A stretch of DNA of 64,000 bases from Alphaproteobacteria bacterium (GCA_030680745.1 JAUXUR010000059.1:27438-91437); one strand, 5' to 3'. Positions 36,682 to 47,207 are shown, numbered from the stretch's first letter. Numbers and translations are program-made. Notes: generated by a model from the sequence alone, not told the origin.

Positions 36682-37632
36682 ATGGACTGCCTCATTGAGC
36701 TTAAGAACTTAGTAAAATATTTTGATACAATTAAAGCAGTTGATGATATCTCTTTTAATGTGCAAAGAGGTGAAGTCCTAGGGTTTTTAGGGCCAAATGG
36801 TGCTGGAAAATCAACAACCATGAAAATGGCGACAGGATTTTTATTGCCAACATCAGGGACCGCCAAAATAATGGGCTATGATGTTACTGAAAAACCTATT
36901 CAAGCGCGACGTAAAATGGGGTACTTGCCTGAAGGTGCGCCGGCTTATGGTGATATGACGCCTTATGAGTTTCTAACTTTTGTAGCTGAAGCGCGCGGTC
37001 TTAAGGGAAATGAAATTGAACGAAATATTAAAATTGTAACTGAAAAAACGCATATCGGATCTGTGCTTAAGCAACAAATTGAAACGCTTTCAAAAGGGTT
37101 TAGACGCCGTGTAGGTCTTGCACAAGCGCTTATCCATGATCCTGACGTGTTGATTTTAGATGAACCGACTGATGGTTTGGATCCTAATCAAAAATATGAA
37201 GTGCGCAAATTGATTCAAGAAATGGCGAAAGATAAGGCCATTATTATTTCTACTCATATTTTGGAAGAAGTTGAAGCTGTGTGTACGCGCGCAATTATTA
37301 TTTCGCAAGGCAAAATTACAGCGGATGAAACGCCTGATTCTTTAAAAGCACGTTCAGAACGTCATAATGCGATTTATGTAACAGTCAAAAATGATTCAGC
37401 AACGATTGCTCGCACAACCTTCATGCAATTTGATACAGTGAAACGTGTCGAAAAATGTTCGGAAAATGAATCACATGTTGAATATATTATTATCCCTAAA
37501 AAGGGATTTAATTTGTTAGATCAAGTGAGTACCATTGTGCGTGAACGTGGTTGGGCAGCAGGTGAATTACGCGTTGAACATGGTCATCTTGATGATGTGT
37601 TCCGTCAGATTACCTCCAAGACATTGTCTTAA
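36682..37632 (+). CDS. ABC transporter ATPase (GldA-like)
   Basis: 316 residues; AGGAGG before the ATG. Walker A GPNGAGKST at 37-45, signature LSKGFRRRVGLAQALIHDP (a KG variant of LSGGQ), Walker B VLILDEPTDGLDPNQ. ABC-2 type, first of four genes in an operon with permease, GldG-like and DUF4340 proteins. In Bacteroidetes the GldA/F/G complex supports gliding; in other bacteria the set occurs without gliding and its substrate is unknown. Confidence 0.88.
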   Translation: MDCLIELKNLVKYFDTIKAVDDISFNVQRGEVLGFLGPNGAGKSTTMKMATGFLLPTSGTAKIMGYDVTEKPIQARRKMGYLPEGAPAYGDMTPYEFLTFVAEARGLKGNEIERNIKIVTEKTHIGSVLKQQIETLSKGFRRRVGLAQALIHDPDVLILDEPTDGLDPNQKYEVRKLIQEMAKDKAIIISTHILEEVEAVCTRAIIISQGKITADETPDSLKARSERHNAIYVTVKNDSATIARTTFMQFDTVKRVEKCSENESHVEYIIIPKKGFNLLDQVSTIVRERGWAAGELRVEHGHLDDVFRQITSKTLS

Positions 37633-37644
37633 AGGGAGAAAGTT

Positions 37645-38370
37645 ATGTTTGTTGTTTTTAAAAGAGAGCTTAAAAGCTATTTTGCAACCCCACTTGCAGC
37701 AATTTTTATCATCATTTTTTTGGTGATGGCAGGTATTTTTACTTTTTTCTTAGGCGATTTTTTCGCTTGGGGTCAAGCTGATCTTCATGCTTTTTTCATG
37801 TTTCATCCTTGGTTGTATTTGTTTTTTATTCCTGCTATTGCGATGCGATTATGGGCCGATGAGCGTAAAACGGGAACAATTGAAATTTTGTTAACGTTGC
37901 CTTTAACTGTGACGCAAGTCGTGATGGGTAAGTTTCTAGCTGCCTGGGTATTTACGGGGTGCGCGCTTTTATTAACTTTTCCCATGTGGATTAGTGTTAA
38001 TATTTTAGGTGATCCTGATAACGGGGTGATATTGACAAGTTATATTGGTAGTTTCTTGATGGCAGGCGCTTTTGTAGCCATTGGTTCGTGCATTTCGGCA
38101 ATTTCAAAAAGCCAGGTGATTGCTTTTGTGATTTCAGCCACTTTATGTTTTATTTTTGTAGCTATTGGTTCACCTTTAATTCTTAATTTTGCAGGGGATT
38201 GGATGCCAAAGTTTGCATTAGATACAATATCAGGGTTTAGTTTCCATAATCATTTTGATTCACTTACACGCGGCGTTATTGATTTAAGCGATGGTATCTT
38301 TTTTGTGTCAATGATGGCCTTGTTTATCTTTATTAATGTTGCACTCGTCGATCTTAAAAAAGCGGCTTAG
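37645..38370 (+). CDS. ABC-2 type permease (GldF-like)
   Basis: 241 residues with six predicted membrane helices and the family motif RLWADERKTGTIEILLTLPLTVTQVVMGKFLAAW. GGGAGAAAG precedes the ATG, 12 bases after the ATPase gene. Forms the membrane channel of the transporter. It ends 10 bases before the next start. Confidence 0.88.
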   Translation: MFVVFKRELKSYFATPLAAIFIIIFLVMAGIFTFFLGDFFAWGQADLHAFFMFHPWLYLFFIPAIAMRLWADERKTGTIEILLTLPLTVTQVVMGKFLAAWVFTGCALLLTFPMWISVNILGDPDNGVILTSYIGSFLMAGAFVAIGSCISAISKSQVIAFVISATLCFIFVAIGSPLILNFAGDWMPKFALDTISGFSFHNHFDSLTRGVIDLSDGIFFVSMMALFIFINVALVDLKKAA

Positions 38371-38380
38371 GGAGTTTAGA

Positions 38381-40294
38381 ATGTCACTCAATATTAGTTC
38401 GATTCATAAATCCCGCTTTGTCATCGGTATTGTTGCAGCTATAGTTCTTTTTATTGCGACAAACATTTTGTTTAATTATTTTTTAACAAATGCAAGGCTC
38501 GATTTAACAGAGAATAAATTGTATACCCTTTCAGAAGGCATGCGCAAAACAATTGAAAAAATTGATGAGCCGATTACATTACGTTTATATTTTTCTGATA
38601 AATTACAACGCGCCGTACCAACTTTCGGTGTGTATGGAACGCGTGTAAAAGACTTCCTAACAGAAATTGCTGATTTGTCAAAAGGTAAGGTTAAGCTTCG
38701 TGTCTTGGATCCAGAACCATTTTCAGAAGTTGAAGATGAAGCAGTAGGCCTTGGGTTGCAAGGTGTGCCCATAGATAATGCAGGGACAAAAGTTTATTTT
38801 GGTCTAGTTGGCACCAATATGCTGGATACAAAAGAAATAATTCCATTTTTTCAACCAGATAAAGAAAAATTTTTGGAATATGATTTAGCGCGCTTGGTAG
38901 GTAATTTAGCGAATCCAAAACGTAAAGTGGTTGGTATTTTAAGCTCTATTGCGCTTGAGCAACCAGCTCAAGGGCAAATGCCATGGATGATTGTGAATCA
39001 AATTCGTGAAACCTTTATTACGCGTACCCTCTTCAATCCTTTAAAAGAGATTGAAGATGACGTTGATATATTGATGCTCGTTCATCCTGTTGATTTACCA
39101 GATGATACGTTGTATGCGATTGATCAATATTTATTGCGCGGTGGTAAAATGATTGCTTTTGTTGATCCGCATTCTGATTATAATGCGATGCAAGCAGGGC
39201 CACCTAATCCTTATGCACCACCACAACCCGATGCACCAAAATTATCCTCTGATTTATATAAATTATTTGATCATTGGGGGATTGAACTGGAGCCACAAAA
39301 AGTTGTGGGTGATATAGCCTTAGCCCAAAAAGTGAATATGGGTGCACAAGGGGAAATGAATGTTATTCAATATCTTCCTTGGATTAAACTTACAAAGAAT
39401 AATTTTAATAAAGAAGATTTGGTTACTTCTGATCTTAAAACGATCAATATGGCAAGTGCAGGTCATTTGAAAAAACTTGAGAAATCAAATCTTGAATTTA
39501 CGCCTTTGATGACATCGTCAACTGAATCTGCGTTGATTGATACGAAAGAATTAAAGGGACAGCCTGATCCTGAAAAATTGTTGAAAAATTTTGTCCCAAG
39601 TGGTGAAAAATATAATTTGGCGGCAAGGTTGCGTGGTAAAATAACGACTTTATTTCCTGATGGCAAACCTAAGAAAGCAGAAAACGCACAAGCATCAACA
39701 CCAGATGAACAACATTCAGATAAACCTTTTGTAAAAGAAGGTACTTTGAATGCTATTATTGTGGCTGATACTGATTTCTTGGAAAACAGATTTTGGGTTC
39801 AAGTACAAAATTTCTTTGGTCAACCCTTGATGACGTCACTTGCTAATAATGCTGATTTTGTTATTAACGCATTGGATAATTTATCTGGCAGTAACGAGCT
39901 TATAAGTTTAAGAAGCCGTGGTCTTTCAGCACGTCCTTTCACCCTTGTTCAAAAATTACAAGATGAGGCTGAGAAAAACTATAAAGCGCAAGCAGAAGCG
40001 TTGCGTGCTAAATTGATTCAGGCGGAGCGTCAAATAGCTGATCTTCAAAGTGCTGATGGAGATGGTAAAATTTTATCGCATGAACAACAATCTGCTATTG
40101 AAAATTTCAGACAAGAAGCTGTTGTTGTAAGGCGAGAATTACGTAAAGTACAACTTGCTTTAAGGCAGGATATTAGGTCACTTGAAAAATGGGTTGAATT
40201 CTTAAATATTGGATTTATTCCACTTTTAGTCTTTATTTTTGCAATATTTTTTGGCGTTCTTCGTGCTAGGCGTCAACATGCAAAAACAGCGTAA
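38381..40294 (+). CDS. GldG-like ABC accessory protein
   Basis: 637 residues from ATG at 38381, chosen because GGGAG lies just before it; a frame extension upstream overlaps the permease gene and has no signal. An N-terminal membrane helix is followed by the GldG-type periplasmic domain (FNYFLTNARLDLTENKLYTLSEGMRKTI, DEPITLRLYFS). There is a coiled coil near 530-600 and a C-terminal membrane helix (IPLLVFIFAIFFGVL) with basic tail. It is the large periplasmic partner of the GldA/F transporter. Confidence 0.85.
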   Translation: MSLNISSIHKSRFVIGIVAAIVLFIATNILFNYFLTNARLDLTENKLYTLSEGMRKTIEKIDEPITLRLYFSDKLQRAVPTFGVYGTRVKDFLTEIADLSKGKVKLRVLDPEPFSEVEDEAVGLGLQGVPIDNAGTKVYFGLVGTNMLDTKEIIPFFQPDKEKFLEYDLARLVGNLANPKRKVVGILSSIALEQPAQGQMPWMIVNQIRETFITRTLFNPLKEIEDDVDILMLVHPVDLPDDTLYAIDQYLLRGGKMIAFVDPHSDYNAMQAGPPNPYAPPQPDAPKLSSDLYKLFDHWGIELEPQKVVGDIALAQKVNMGAQGEMNVIQYLPWIKLTKNNFNKEDLVTSDLKTINMASAGHLKKLEKSNLEFTPLMTSSTESALIDTKELKGQPDPEKLLKNFVPSGEKYNLAARLRGKITTLFPDGKPKKAENAQASTPDEQHSDKPFVKEGTLNAIIVADTDFLENRFWVQVQNFFGQPLMTSLANNADFVINALDNLSGSNELISLRSRGLSARPFTLVQKLQDEAEKNYKAQAEALRAKLIQAERQIADLQSADGDGKILSHEQQSAIENFRQEAVVVRRELRKVQLALRQDIRSLEKWVEFLNIGFIPLLVFIFAIFFGVLRARRQHAKTA

Positions 40295-40311
40295 CGAAAA
40301 GGGCAATTATT

Positions 40312-41466
40312 ATGAGAACTAGAACCCTCTTTGTCGTCATTGTAGTTATGATTTTTGTGGCAGGTGCTGCTTATTACGCTGTTAAGCAGCGTAATGATGA
40401 AAGCACAGTGCATTTTGAGACGGGACGTTTTTATCCTGATTTAAAAGACAAATTAAATGATATTGATGCGATAGAAATAATAGCGCCTGATGTAAATATT
40501 AAGCTTGCGCGCAAAAATGATCTTTGGGTTGTGCCTGATAAATTTAATTATCCCGCGGATTTTAAAAATATTAAGCGTAACTTAACAGCGTTGTCAGAAC
40601 TTGTTAAAGCAGAAGCTAAAACGCGTAAAAAAGACTATTTTCCTAATTTGGGTGTTGATGAAATTAAAAAAGATGCAAAGGGCCTAAAATTTATTGTGAG
40701 TGTTGGTGCCAATCATCTTGTCGACCTTTACATTGGAACACATGTACCTGGCATTCAAGACGGTTACTTTGTGCGTTCTGAGGGCGATGATCAAGTTTGG
40801 CTTGCGCGCGGCAACATTAAAATAAACCCAGATTTAAAAGAATGGTTGCAAAGCGATATTATGTCGGTGGATAAAAACCGAATGGCATCTATGCATTTTA
40901 CACCTTCGGAAGGTGAAGAATTTAATATTTGGCGTGATGATGCGAAGAAAACATCGTTTCAAATGCAACCTGTGCCTGAAGGGCGTAAAATTAAATCGCC
41001 TTACACGGTCGATATGATTGCAAAAGGATTAACAGATTTAAGTTTTGCTGATGTCTTGCCGAAGGATCGCGTTAATTTTCAAGAAAAACCAATCGTCACC
41101 TATAAAACTTTTGATGGTCTTTATATAGAAATATTTTTAGGCAAAGCTCATAAAAAAGAAGGTGATGCTGAAATTGAAGCAAAATCAAGTAAAGATTTTT
41201 TAAATAAAGCGCCAGGCGGTAAAGCCGAAAGCAATGAATGGGTGTTTTTTAAAGCAAGCTTTGATGCACAGCAGCATGATAAGTTTAAAGATACGCATAA
41301 AGGCAATAAAGAAGGTGTTGAAGAGGAAGTTAAAAAGGTGAACACGAAACTTTCTCCTTGGGCGTATCATTTGCCAAGTTACAAATTAGAGATTTTGAAA
41401 CGTAATTTGGATTCAATGCTTGAGCCTGTGAAAAAAGAAGATGGGGATAGTAAGTTTAAAAAATAG
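40312..41466 (+). CDS. DUF4340 protein of the Gld-type operon
   Basis: 384 residues with one N-terminal membrane anchor (LFVVIVVMIFVAGAAYYAV). The DUF4340 region repeats a fold seen in IEIIAPDVNIKLARKNDLWVVPDKFNYPAD and LYIGTHVPGIQDGYFVRSEGDDQVWLA. It follows the GldG-like gene by 17 bases and is the usual fourth gene of this operon. Role unknown; probably a periplasmic part of the same machine. Confidence 0.85.
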   Translation: MRTRTLFVVIVVMIFVAGAAYYAVKQRNDESTVHFETGRFYPDLKDKLNDIDAIEIIAPDVNIKLARKNDLWVVPDKFNYPADFKNIKRNLTALSELVKAEAKTRKKDYFPNLGVDEIKKDAKGLKFIVSVGANHLVDLYIGTHVPGIQDGYFVRSEGDDQVWLARGNIKINPDLKEWLQSDIMSVDKNRMASMHFTPSEGEEFNIWRDDAKKTSFQMQPVPEGRKIKSPYTVDMIAKGLTDLSFADVLPKDRVNFQEKPIVTYKTFDGLYIEIFLGKAHKKEGDAEIEAKSSKDFLNKAPGGKAESNEWVFFKASFDAQQHDKFKDTHKGNKEGVEEEVKKVNTKLSPWAYHLPSYKLEILKRNLDSMLEPVKKEDGDSKFKK

Positions 41467-41504
41467 ATATGAAAATTTGGATGTGTTGTATGAATCTTAT
41501 AACG

Positions 41505-41716
41505 CGAACTCGAAAATTAACACATTGAAAAACAAAAATCTTTCGTCATTGCGAGCGGCTTTGCCGCGTGGCAATTCACAAAAAAACACTTAAAATTGAT
41601 AAATATTGATTTTAGGACTGGATTACCATGCAGCTTTTGGCTGTTCGTGATGACGAAACCTCTTATTTTAACATGTAATTCAAACATCGTGGCCTTCCTT
41701 TTAATTCCCGAGTTCG
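41505..41716. repeat. Family E palindromic element, copy 1, within a larger inverted repeat
   Basis: The outer arms CGAACTCGAAAATTAA (41505-41520) and TTAATTCCCGAGTTCG (41701-41716) pair with two mismatches. Inside, CGTCATTGCGAGCGGC (41544) and CGTGATGACG (ending 41655) bound a repeat with GCCGCGTGGCAATTC and CTGGATTACCATGCAG. CGTCATTGCGAG...GCAATCCAG repeats are widespread in bacteria; copy 2 is at 51512-51625. Confidence 0.7.
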
Positions 41717-41726
41717 TATTTTATAG

Positions 41727-41835
41727 TATAGTAAAAGTGACTTGGGTTGATACATCGTCGCTGCCGCTCTCATGTAGGAAGGACTACACTTCGACGTAGC
41801 TCATTGTCTGAATCTTAAGTCACTTTAATATATAA
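41727..41835. repeat. Family C element, copy 2
   Basis: Left arm TATAGTAAAAGTGACTTGGG and right arm ending AAGTCACTTTAATATATA are largely complementary. The core GATACATCGTCG, CTCATGTAGGAAGGACTACAC, CATTGTCTG matches the other C copies, whereas the arm sequence does not. Confidence 0.7.
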
Positions 41836-42027
41836 CAAGCTTGATTCTTGACTCATTGAAATGTGTAACATAATAGTCAATCAGCTATAAAATGATACGA
41901 ATTGATGTAGTCATATGACTTTGGGTTGATACATCGAACCATATGATTATATATAAAAAATATTGCATTCTTTAATTGGGTATAGTATCAAAATTATACC
42001 AATTATTAATATGTTCTGAGGATTGCT

Positions 42028-42354
42028 ATGAAAAAATTATGTTTTTTTAGTGTGTTGACTTTTTTTTTAATGACAACACAATCGTTTGCAGGTGGTAATG
42101 AAGATTACAAAGCTTCACGCGATTTGGTAGCAAATATGCCTGGTTATCTAAATTTGCCATATCAATATTTTGTTTATCTAGATAAAGCTGCACAAAAAGG
42201 TCATGCGGAAGCACTCGAAGAATTAAAAAGATATGCTAGGGGCATCAATAAGCCTGAAAATAAAAATATTTTTTGGGGTGAAGATTTAGAAGTGCATAAG
42301 AAAATCATGAAAATTTTTTTTAAATACGGATTGAAGGTACTAGAAGTTAATTGA
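42028..42354 (+). CDS. Small secreted protein with one Sel1-like unit
   Basis: 108 residues, TGAGGA before the ATG. Signal peptide ends at SFA|GG. The mature part has a single helix-turn-helix resembling a Sel1 unit (YQYFVYLDKAAQKGHAEALEELKRYARG). No other domain is visible. It precedes an unrelated secreted protein gene by 60 bases and may be co-transcribed. Confidence 0.6.
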   Translation: MKKLCFFSVLTFFLMTTQSFAGGNEDYKASRDLVANMPGYLNLPYQYFVYLDKAAQKGHAEALEELKRYARGINKPENKNIFWGEDLEVHKKIMKIFFKYGLKVLEVN

Positions 42355-42414
42355 TTGTTAATCTTTTTAGGTACTGGTTAACTATTTTATAATTACACTT
42401 AGAAAGAAAACAAA

Positions 42415-43578
42415 ATGACACCAAGATTTAAAATATTATCAAGTTTACTATTTGTTTTTACACTTTTTCTATCAGATATGGCTTTTGCTTCTCAGCAAAT
42501 AGTTGTTTATCGTGATTTTGGTCATAAGGGTGATGAAAATCAAGTGAATGGCGTTTTACGAGCATTTGCAAAAATTGCAGGCGACATAGATGTTAAAGAA
42601 TTTAATATGGGCCAAGAAAGTGATTTGCGTTTTTATGTTAATACATTACAAAGTAATGTTGACAAAAAACCTATTATTCTTGCTGTTGGTGAAAAAACAG
42701 TAAATTCTTTTTCTGAAATGTTGCCTTTTGTAGATACAATTTCTGTTCATTTATGCCATATGGTGACTTCGGATCATCCAAAGCTTGTTGGAAAAGTAGA
42801 TTTTATGGCGCTTCCAATTCATGCAATTGATCATTTTGATCAAACGATTGCAGGAACTAAAACACAACTAATAAAAACAATTGGTGTTTCACATAATCGT
42901 CAGATTGAAACAATAGAACAAATTTATCAAGCAAACAAAAATAAGATCTCAAAAAATGGTCCTTATTTGGGAATCATACTTGGCGGTGATGCGCCAACAC
43001 CAGAGGGGAAAATTCAATTATTTACAGAAGAAAATGTGCGTCATTTGGCAAATTATGTTGCTGATATGCGTCAAGATCGTCATTTATTGATCATCAATGG
43101 TCCAAGAACTGGCAAACACGATGCTCAATTACAAGAAATTAAAACCTCACATCGTGATGGTCAAAAAGATTTTGTAACCCAAGCCTTTGTCGATGAGCTT
43201 TCAAAACGAAAAATTTCTGAAGACCAATATACATTATTCGATTTCCAATTTAATGTGCCGAATAATGATATGGATCTTGTATTGGGTGCTTTAAGACAAA
43301 CGCAATCTTCTGTTTTGGTGCCCGGTGAATCAACATCGTCTATTTCTGAATGTATCGATGTTTTACATCCAAATGCTGTAAGTGTTTATTGTAACACTGC
43401 CATGAATTTGGTTCATGGAGCCCATGTAAAAAGCGAGATGGACGCAAATCGTATTAAATTATTATCATTGGATTTAAAGGAAGTGCATGATGATTATAAG
43501 ATTGATGTGCAACCTGTAAGTTCTGCTGCAGAAACAATAGCATCTGCTCTTTATAAAAAAGTTACTGCAGCTGAATAA
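42415..43578 (+). CDS. Secreted protein with possible ELM1/GT-B-like fold
   Basis: 387 residues with a signal peptide ending at AFA. The mature protein alternates beta and alpha: IVVYRDFGHKGDENQVNGVLRAF, PYLGIILGGDAPTP, HLLIINGPRTGKHD, and VLVPGESTSSISECIDVLHPNAVSVYCNT. This order resembles the ELM1/DUF1022 family, which has a GT-B-type fold, where GG..., a SRRT-like strand and an EST/DSVSM-like motif follow in that order. The match is weak and the catalytic residues of that family are not certain. Terminator at 43604. Confidence 0.5.
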   Translation: MTPRFKILSSLLFVFTLFLSDMAFASQQIVVYRDFGHKGDENQVNGVLRAFAKIAGDIDVKEFNMGQESDLRFYVNTLQSNVDKKPIILAVGEKTVNSFSEMLPFVDTISVHLCHMVTSDHPKLVGKVDFMALPIHAIDHFDQTIAGTKTQLIKTIGVSHNRQIETIEQIYQANKNKISKNGPYLGIILGGDAPTPEGKIQLFTEENVRHLANYVADMRQDRHLLIINGPRTGKHDAQLQEIKTSHRDGQKDFVTQAFVDELSKRKISEDQYTLFDFQFNVPNNDMDLVLGALRQTQSSVLVPGESTSSISECIDVLHPNAVSVYCNTAMNLVHGAHVKSEMDANRIKLLSLDLKEVHDDYKIDVQPVSSAAETIASALYKKVTAAE

Positions 43579-43603
43579 AATTTTCTTCAAGTAGAATTAG
43601 TTG

Positions 43604-43640
43604 AAATGGTATATATTTCATGATATATACCATTTTTTTT
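43604..43640 (+). terminator. Terminator of the ELM1-like gene
   Basis: AAATGGTATATAT, loop TTCATG, ATATATACCATTT followed by T-run: a 13-bp stem about 25 bases past the stop at 43578. Confidence 0.85.
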
Positions 43641-43772
43641 ATCTAGATTTTTAGATTAAACAATCTTTTTTGTATAAAAATTCGATCACCTAAATATTTA
43701 TCTATGGACATAAAAATTTAAATTCTTCACACTTTATGATACGAAATAATATAAATTTGATAGGTGTTTAAA

Positions 43773-44873
43773 ATGCGTTTATGGTTTTATTTGTTGTGCA
43801 TTTTTATTTTTTTTGAAGCAAATGCAGCTTTTTTTGAGGAAAAAGCGGGACAAGAAATAAGTATGTTGCCCCCAGATTATGTTTTTCCAATGTTAAGGGG
43901 TGTTTCGTTTGATCCGCTTGCATATTACACGAAAGATTTTGACGATGATGGTCATGTAACAAAATTATTTTTCAGTGATCATTGTTTTGATAATGTGAGA
44001 AATTTTGAAGAATTTGAATCTTTTAAGCATGTTGAGGGTTTTTATTTTAAGAATTGCAATTTTTCCTCTGTGGCCTTTGATGAAATTTTAGAAATGATGT
44101 CTAATAATTGTGAGCACATACGTTTTGTGGGTTTTAGTCATATTTCGCTTAAATCTTCAGAAATTACGAACCTTATGAATTTATTAGCAAAATGCCCATG
44201 TCTTGTAGCCATTCGATTTGTGAATAATGGATTGTCTAAGGATGATATTCAAAAGCTTGCTTCAGTTCTTAAGACAAAAAAGATGAAAAAAATTGTGTTG
44301 GAAGAAAATTTAAGCGATCAATCGACTAAGGCGCTTATTGGAATATTAAAAGATCAAACAGATTTAGAACATCTCTCAATTTCTTGGGGGCGTCAATGGG
44401 ATTATTTGTCGTTAAATGAAAAATTGTGTGTAACGCCTGGATGTTTTGTAAATTTTATATCGTGTTTACATGCTTTGCCGTTGAAGGTTTTAAAACTAAA
44501 ATGTCAGGGGCTTTATGATAGTTTTGATTTTAATTCGATTGTGCCTTATTTGGTTGCTTATTTACGTTCGACAATTGCTCAAACTCATTTAGTGCAATTT
44601 AGTTTTTTGACGTCTTCTCAAAATTATTTTCCTTATAAAGCGCAGGAAATAACGTATTTGCCTTTTAATGAAATGGCAAGCCAAGGGATACTCGAAGCTT
44701 TACCGCCAGAATTAAGGATACTAAAACTTAGTTGGTTATGTTTTAATGGACGCACGTCTTCTATTGTGAATCACATATTATCCAAAAACAAAGTTGAGTA
44801 TTTGAAATTAAAAGGCGTAAGATCGGATGTACCGTTTTTTTATGGTAATCATACGAATAAATATACAAAATAA
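43773..44873 (+). CDS. Secreted ribonuclease-inhibitor-type LRR protein
   Basis: 366 residues from ATG at 43773 (AGGTG upstream; an in-frame GTG three codons earlier is possible). Signal peptide ends at ANA. Residues about 80-220 hold longer LRRs of the RNase-inhibitor kind, such as CPCLVAIRFVNNGLSKDDI and KLASVLKTKKMKKIVLEENLSD, and more follow near the C-terminus (LRILKLSWLCFNG). LRR proteins of this kind bind other proteins; a secreted one in a symbiont may be host-directed. Not related in sequence to the LRR pair at 13.9-17.6 kb. Confidence 0.65.
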   Translation: MRLWFYLLCIFIFFEANAAFFEEKAGQEISMLPPDYVFPMLRGVSFDPLAYYTKDFDDDGHVTKLFFSDHCFDNVRNFEEFESFKHVEGFYFKNCNFSSVAFDEILEMMSNNCEHIRFVGFSHISLKSSEITNLMNLLAKCPCLVAIRFVNNGLSKDDIQKLASVLKTKKMKKIVLEENLSDQSTKALIGILKDQTDLEHLSISWGRQWDYLSLNEKLCVTPGCFVNFISCLHALPLKVLKLKCQGLYDSFDFNSIVPYLVAYLRSTIAQTHLVQFSFLTSSQNYFPYKAQEITYLPFNEMASQGILEALPPELRILKLSWLCFNGRTSSIVNHILSKNKVEYLKLKGVRSDVPFFYGNHTNKYTK

Positions 44874-44929
44874 GAACCGATCATCTATAATTGATAAAAA
44901 ACATCATTGCCAATCCGAAAGGTACTAAA

Positions 44930-46870
44930 ATGTCTCCCGAATCTTGTTTTAATCCGCATCAAGCATTCCAAGAAAAAGCACATTTAAAATTGAATGATTA
45001 TAACAAAAAATATGATGATTCAGTGCAAGATCCTGATGCTTTTTGGGCAAAAGAGGCTGCACGTATCGATTGGATAAAGCCTTTTTCAAAAGTAAAAAAT
45101 ACAAGTTTTGAAGATCCTATTTCTATTAAATGGTATGAAGATGGGACGTTAAATGTGGCTTATAATTGCCTTGATCGCCATCTTCAAAATTGTCCAGATA
45201 AAATCGCTATTATTTGGGAGGGGGATGATCCTAAAATTTCACGCTCGATTACGTATCAAGAGCTTTATCATCATACCTGTCGCTTTGCCAATGTACTTAA
45301 AGATTTGGGTGTTCAAAAAGGTGATCGTGTCGTTCTTTATATGCCAATGATTCCTGAAACTGCTTTTGCAATGCTTGCATGCGCGCGTATTGGTGCGGTG
45401 CATTCCGTTGTTTTTGGTGGATTTTCACCAGAAGCTTTGAAGGGACGCATTCACGATTGCATGCCTAAAGTTGTGATCACAGCTGATGAAGGATTACGTG
45501 GCGGTAAACATATTCCCTTAAAAGTAAATGTTGATAAGGCCTTGGAAGGTAATAAAGATGTTGAAAAAGTTTTAGTTGTTAAGCGCACTGGAACGCCTGT
45601 TGCTTGGCATGAACATCGAGATCTATGGGTACACGAGCTACTTGAAAAAGCACCATCTGAAGCGCCATGCGCTGAAATGAGTGCTGAGGATCCTTTATTT
45701 ATTTTATATACGTCAGGGTCGACAGGCAAGCCGAAAGGTGTGTTGCATACAAGTGGGGGATATCTTGTATATGCAGCGATGACACATCATTATGTTTTTG
45801 ATCATCAAGAGGATGACATCTTTTTTTGCACAGCCGATCTTGGGTGGGTAACAGGGCATTCTTATGTGCTTTACGGTCCATTATGTAATGGTGCAACGAC
45901 AATCATGTTTGAAGGTATTCCTACTTACCCTGATGCTTCTCGTTTTTGGCAGATTATTGATAAGCATAAAGTGAGTCTTTTTTATACAGCACCAACAGCT
46001 ATTAGGGCTTTAATGCGTGAAGGTAATGATTTTGTGCAAAAGACCAAAAGAAGTTCGTTGCGTGTTTTAGGATCGGTGGGGGAGCCGATTAATCCTGAGG
46101 CATGGCTTTGGTACCATGAAATTGTAGGCGAGGGGAGATGTCCTATTGTTGACACATGGTGGCAAACTGAAACAGGCGGCATTTTAATTTCGCCAATACC
46201 TGGGGCAATTTCAACAAAACCAGGATCGGCGACTTTGCCCTTTTTTGGGATAAAACCGGAAATTGTTGATGTTCAAGGCAATGTTCTTGATGGCGCTGCT
46301 GAAGGCGCACTTTGTATAGCAGATTCTTGGCCTGGGCAGATGCGTTCTTTATATAAAAATCATAAACGTTTTGTTGAATCCTATTTTTCAACTTTTAAAG
46401 GTAAATATTTTACAGGTGATGGTGCAAGACGTGATGAAGATGGCTATTATTGGATCACGGGACGTATTGATGACGTGATTAATGTGTCTGGGCATCGCTT
46501 GGGAACAGCTGAGATTGAATCGGCGCTCGTCAATCATCAATCGGTGGCCGAAGCAGCTGTTGTAGGTTACCCGCATGATATTAAGGGGCAAGGCATTTAT
46601 GCTTATGTCATTTTGAAAACACCTTTTGTTGGGTCTGTTGCACTTAGGCAAGAGCTTATTCAGATGGTGCGCACACAAATTGGGCCGATTGCGACGCCTG
46701 ATTTGTTGCAATTCGTACCGAATTTACCCAAAACGAGATCAGGTAAAATCATGCGTCGTTTGTTGCGGAAGATTGCAGCCTTTGATTTGAGTGATCTAGG
46801 AGATACATCAACCCTGTCAGATCCACAAATTATTGATATCCTTATTGCAGATCGAAGCAAAGTTGCGTAA
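44930..46870 (+). CDS. acs: Acetyl-CoA synthetase
   Basis: 646 residues from ATG at 44930 (AAAGG upstream), matching the usual length. N-terminal ACAS motif, adenylation loop [46 protein letters not shown], and the C-terminal catalytic Lys in TRSGKIMRR, which is the known acetylation site. It converts acetate, ATP and CoA to acetyl-CoA, feeding the TCA cycle and PHB synthesis, both represented in this window. Confidence 0.96.
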   Translation: MSPESCFNPHQAFQEKAHLKLNDYNKKYDDSVQDPDAFWAKEAARIDWIKPFSKVKNTSFEDPISIKWYEDGTLNVAYNCLDRHLQNCPDKIAIIWEGDDPKISRSITYQELYHHTCRFANVLKDLGVQKGDRVVLYMPMIPETAFAMLACARIGAVHSVVFGGFSPEALKGRIHDCMPKVVITADEGLRGGKHIPLKVNVDKALEGNKDVEKVLVVKRTGTPVAWHEHRDLWVHELLEKAPSEAPCAEMSAEDPLFILYTSGSTGKPKGVLHTSGGYLVYAAMTHHYVFDHQEDDIFFCTADLGWVTGHSYVLYGPLCNGATTIMFEGIPTYPDASRFWQIIDKHKVSLFYTAPTAIRALMREGNDFVQKTKRSSLRVLGSVGEPINPEAWLWYHEIVGEGRCPIVDTWWQTETGGILISPIPGAISTKPGSATLPFFGIKPEIVDVQGNVLDGAAEGALCIADSWPGQMRSLYKNHKRFVESYFSTFKGKYFTGDGARRDEDGYYWITGRIDDVINVSGHRLGTAEIESALVNHQSVAEAAVVGYPHDIKGQGIYAYVILKTPFVGSVALRQELIQMVRTQIGPIATPDLLQFVPNLPKTRSGKIMRRLLRKIAAFDLSDLGDTSTLSDPQIIDILIADRSKVA

Positions 46871-47003
46871 GGTAGGCCTCATTCAGTTATGGATTGACCA
46901 TAAAGGTGGCTAGTTGCTAATCTTTTGCTTTACAGAAGGTGATATGATATGCTAGTTATCTTACTTTGTAATGCGTCTATTGAAAGGAGCGTTTGTTAGA
47001 ACC

Positions 47004-47207
47004 GTGCTTGTACATGTTTATGATAATAATGTTGACCAGGCCCTGCGCACTTTAAAGAAAAAGTTGCAGCGCGAGGGTGTGTTCCGTGAAATGAAGCTTC
47101 GTCGTAATTTTGAGAAGCCATCCCAAAAAAGAGCACGTGAAAAAGCTGAGGCTGTTAGACGCTATCGCAAATTAATGCGTAAACGTTTACAACGTGAAGG
47201 CTTCTAA
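47004..47207 (+). CDS. rpsU: 30S ribosomal protein S21
   Basis: 67 residues if started at GTG 47004, giving [19 protein letters not shown], the standard S21 N-terminus. [14 protein letters not shown] and [21 protein letters not shown] are diagnostic. A strong AAAGGAG lies at 46983-46989, 14 bases before the GTG, which is long; an in-frame ATG at 46971 lies before that site and would add 11 unusual residues. S21 binds near the 3' end of 16S rRNA and helps initiation. Confidence 0.92.
   Translation: MLVHVYDNNVDQALRTLKKKLQREGVFREMKLRRNFEKPSQKRAREKAEAVRRYRKLMRKRLQREGF

Larger units (their letters stand above)
41467..42027. other. 560-bp gene-free stretch with family E and C elements
   Basis: No gene. 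Contains a family E element inside an inverted repeat (41505-41716), a family C element (41727-41835) and, near 41905-41950, a partial C-like piece in which TCATATG and CATATGA flank TTGGGTTGATACATCG. The last 70 bases are AT-rich and lead into the next gene. Confidence 0.65.
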
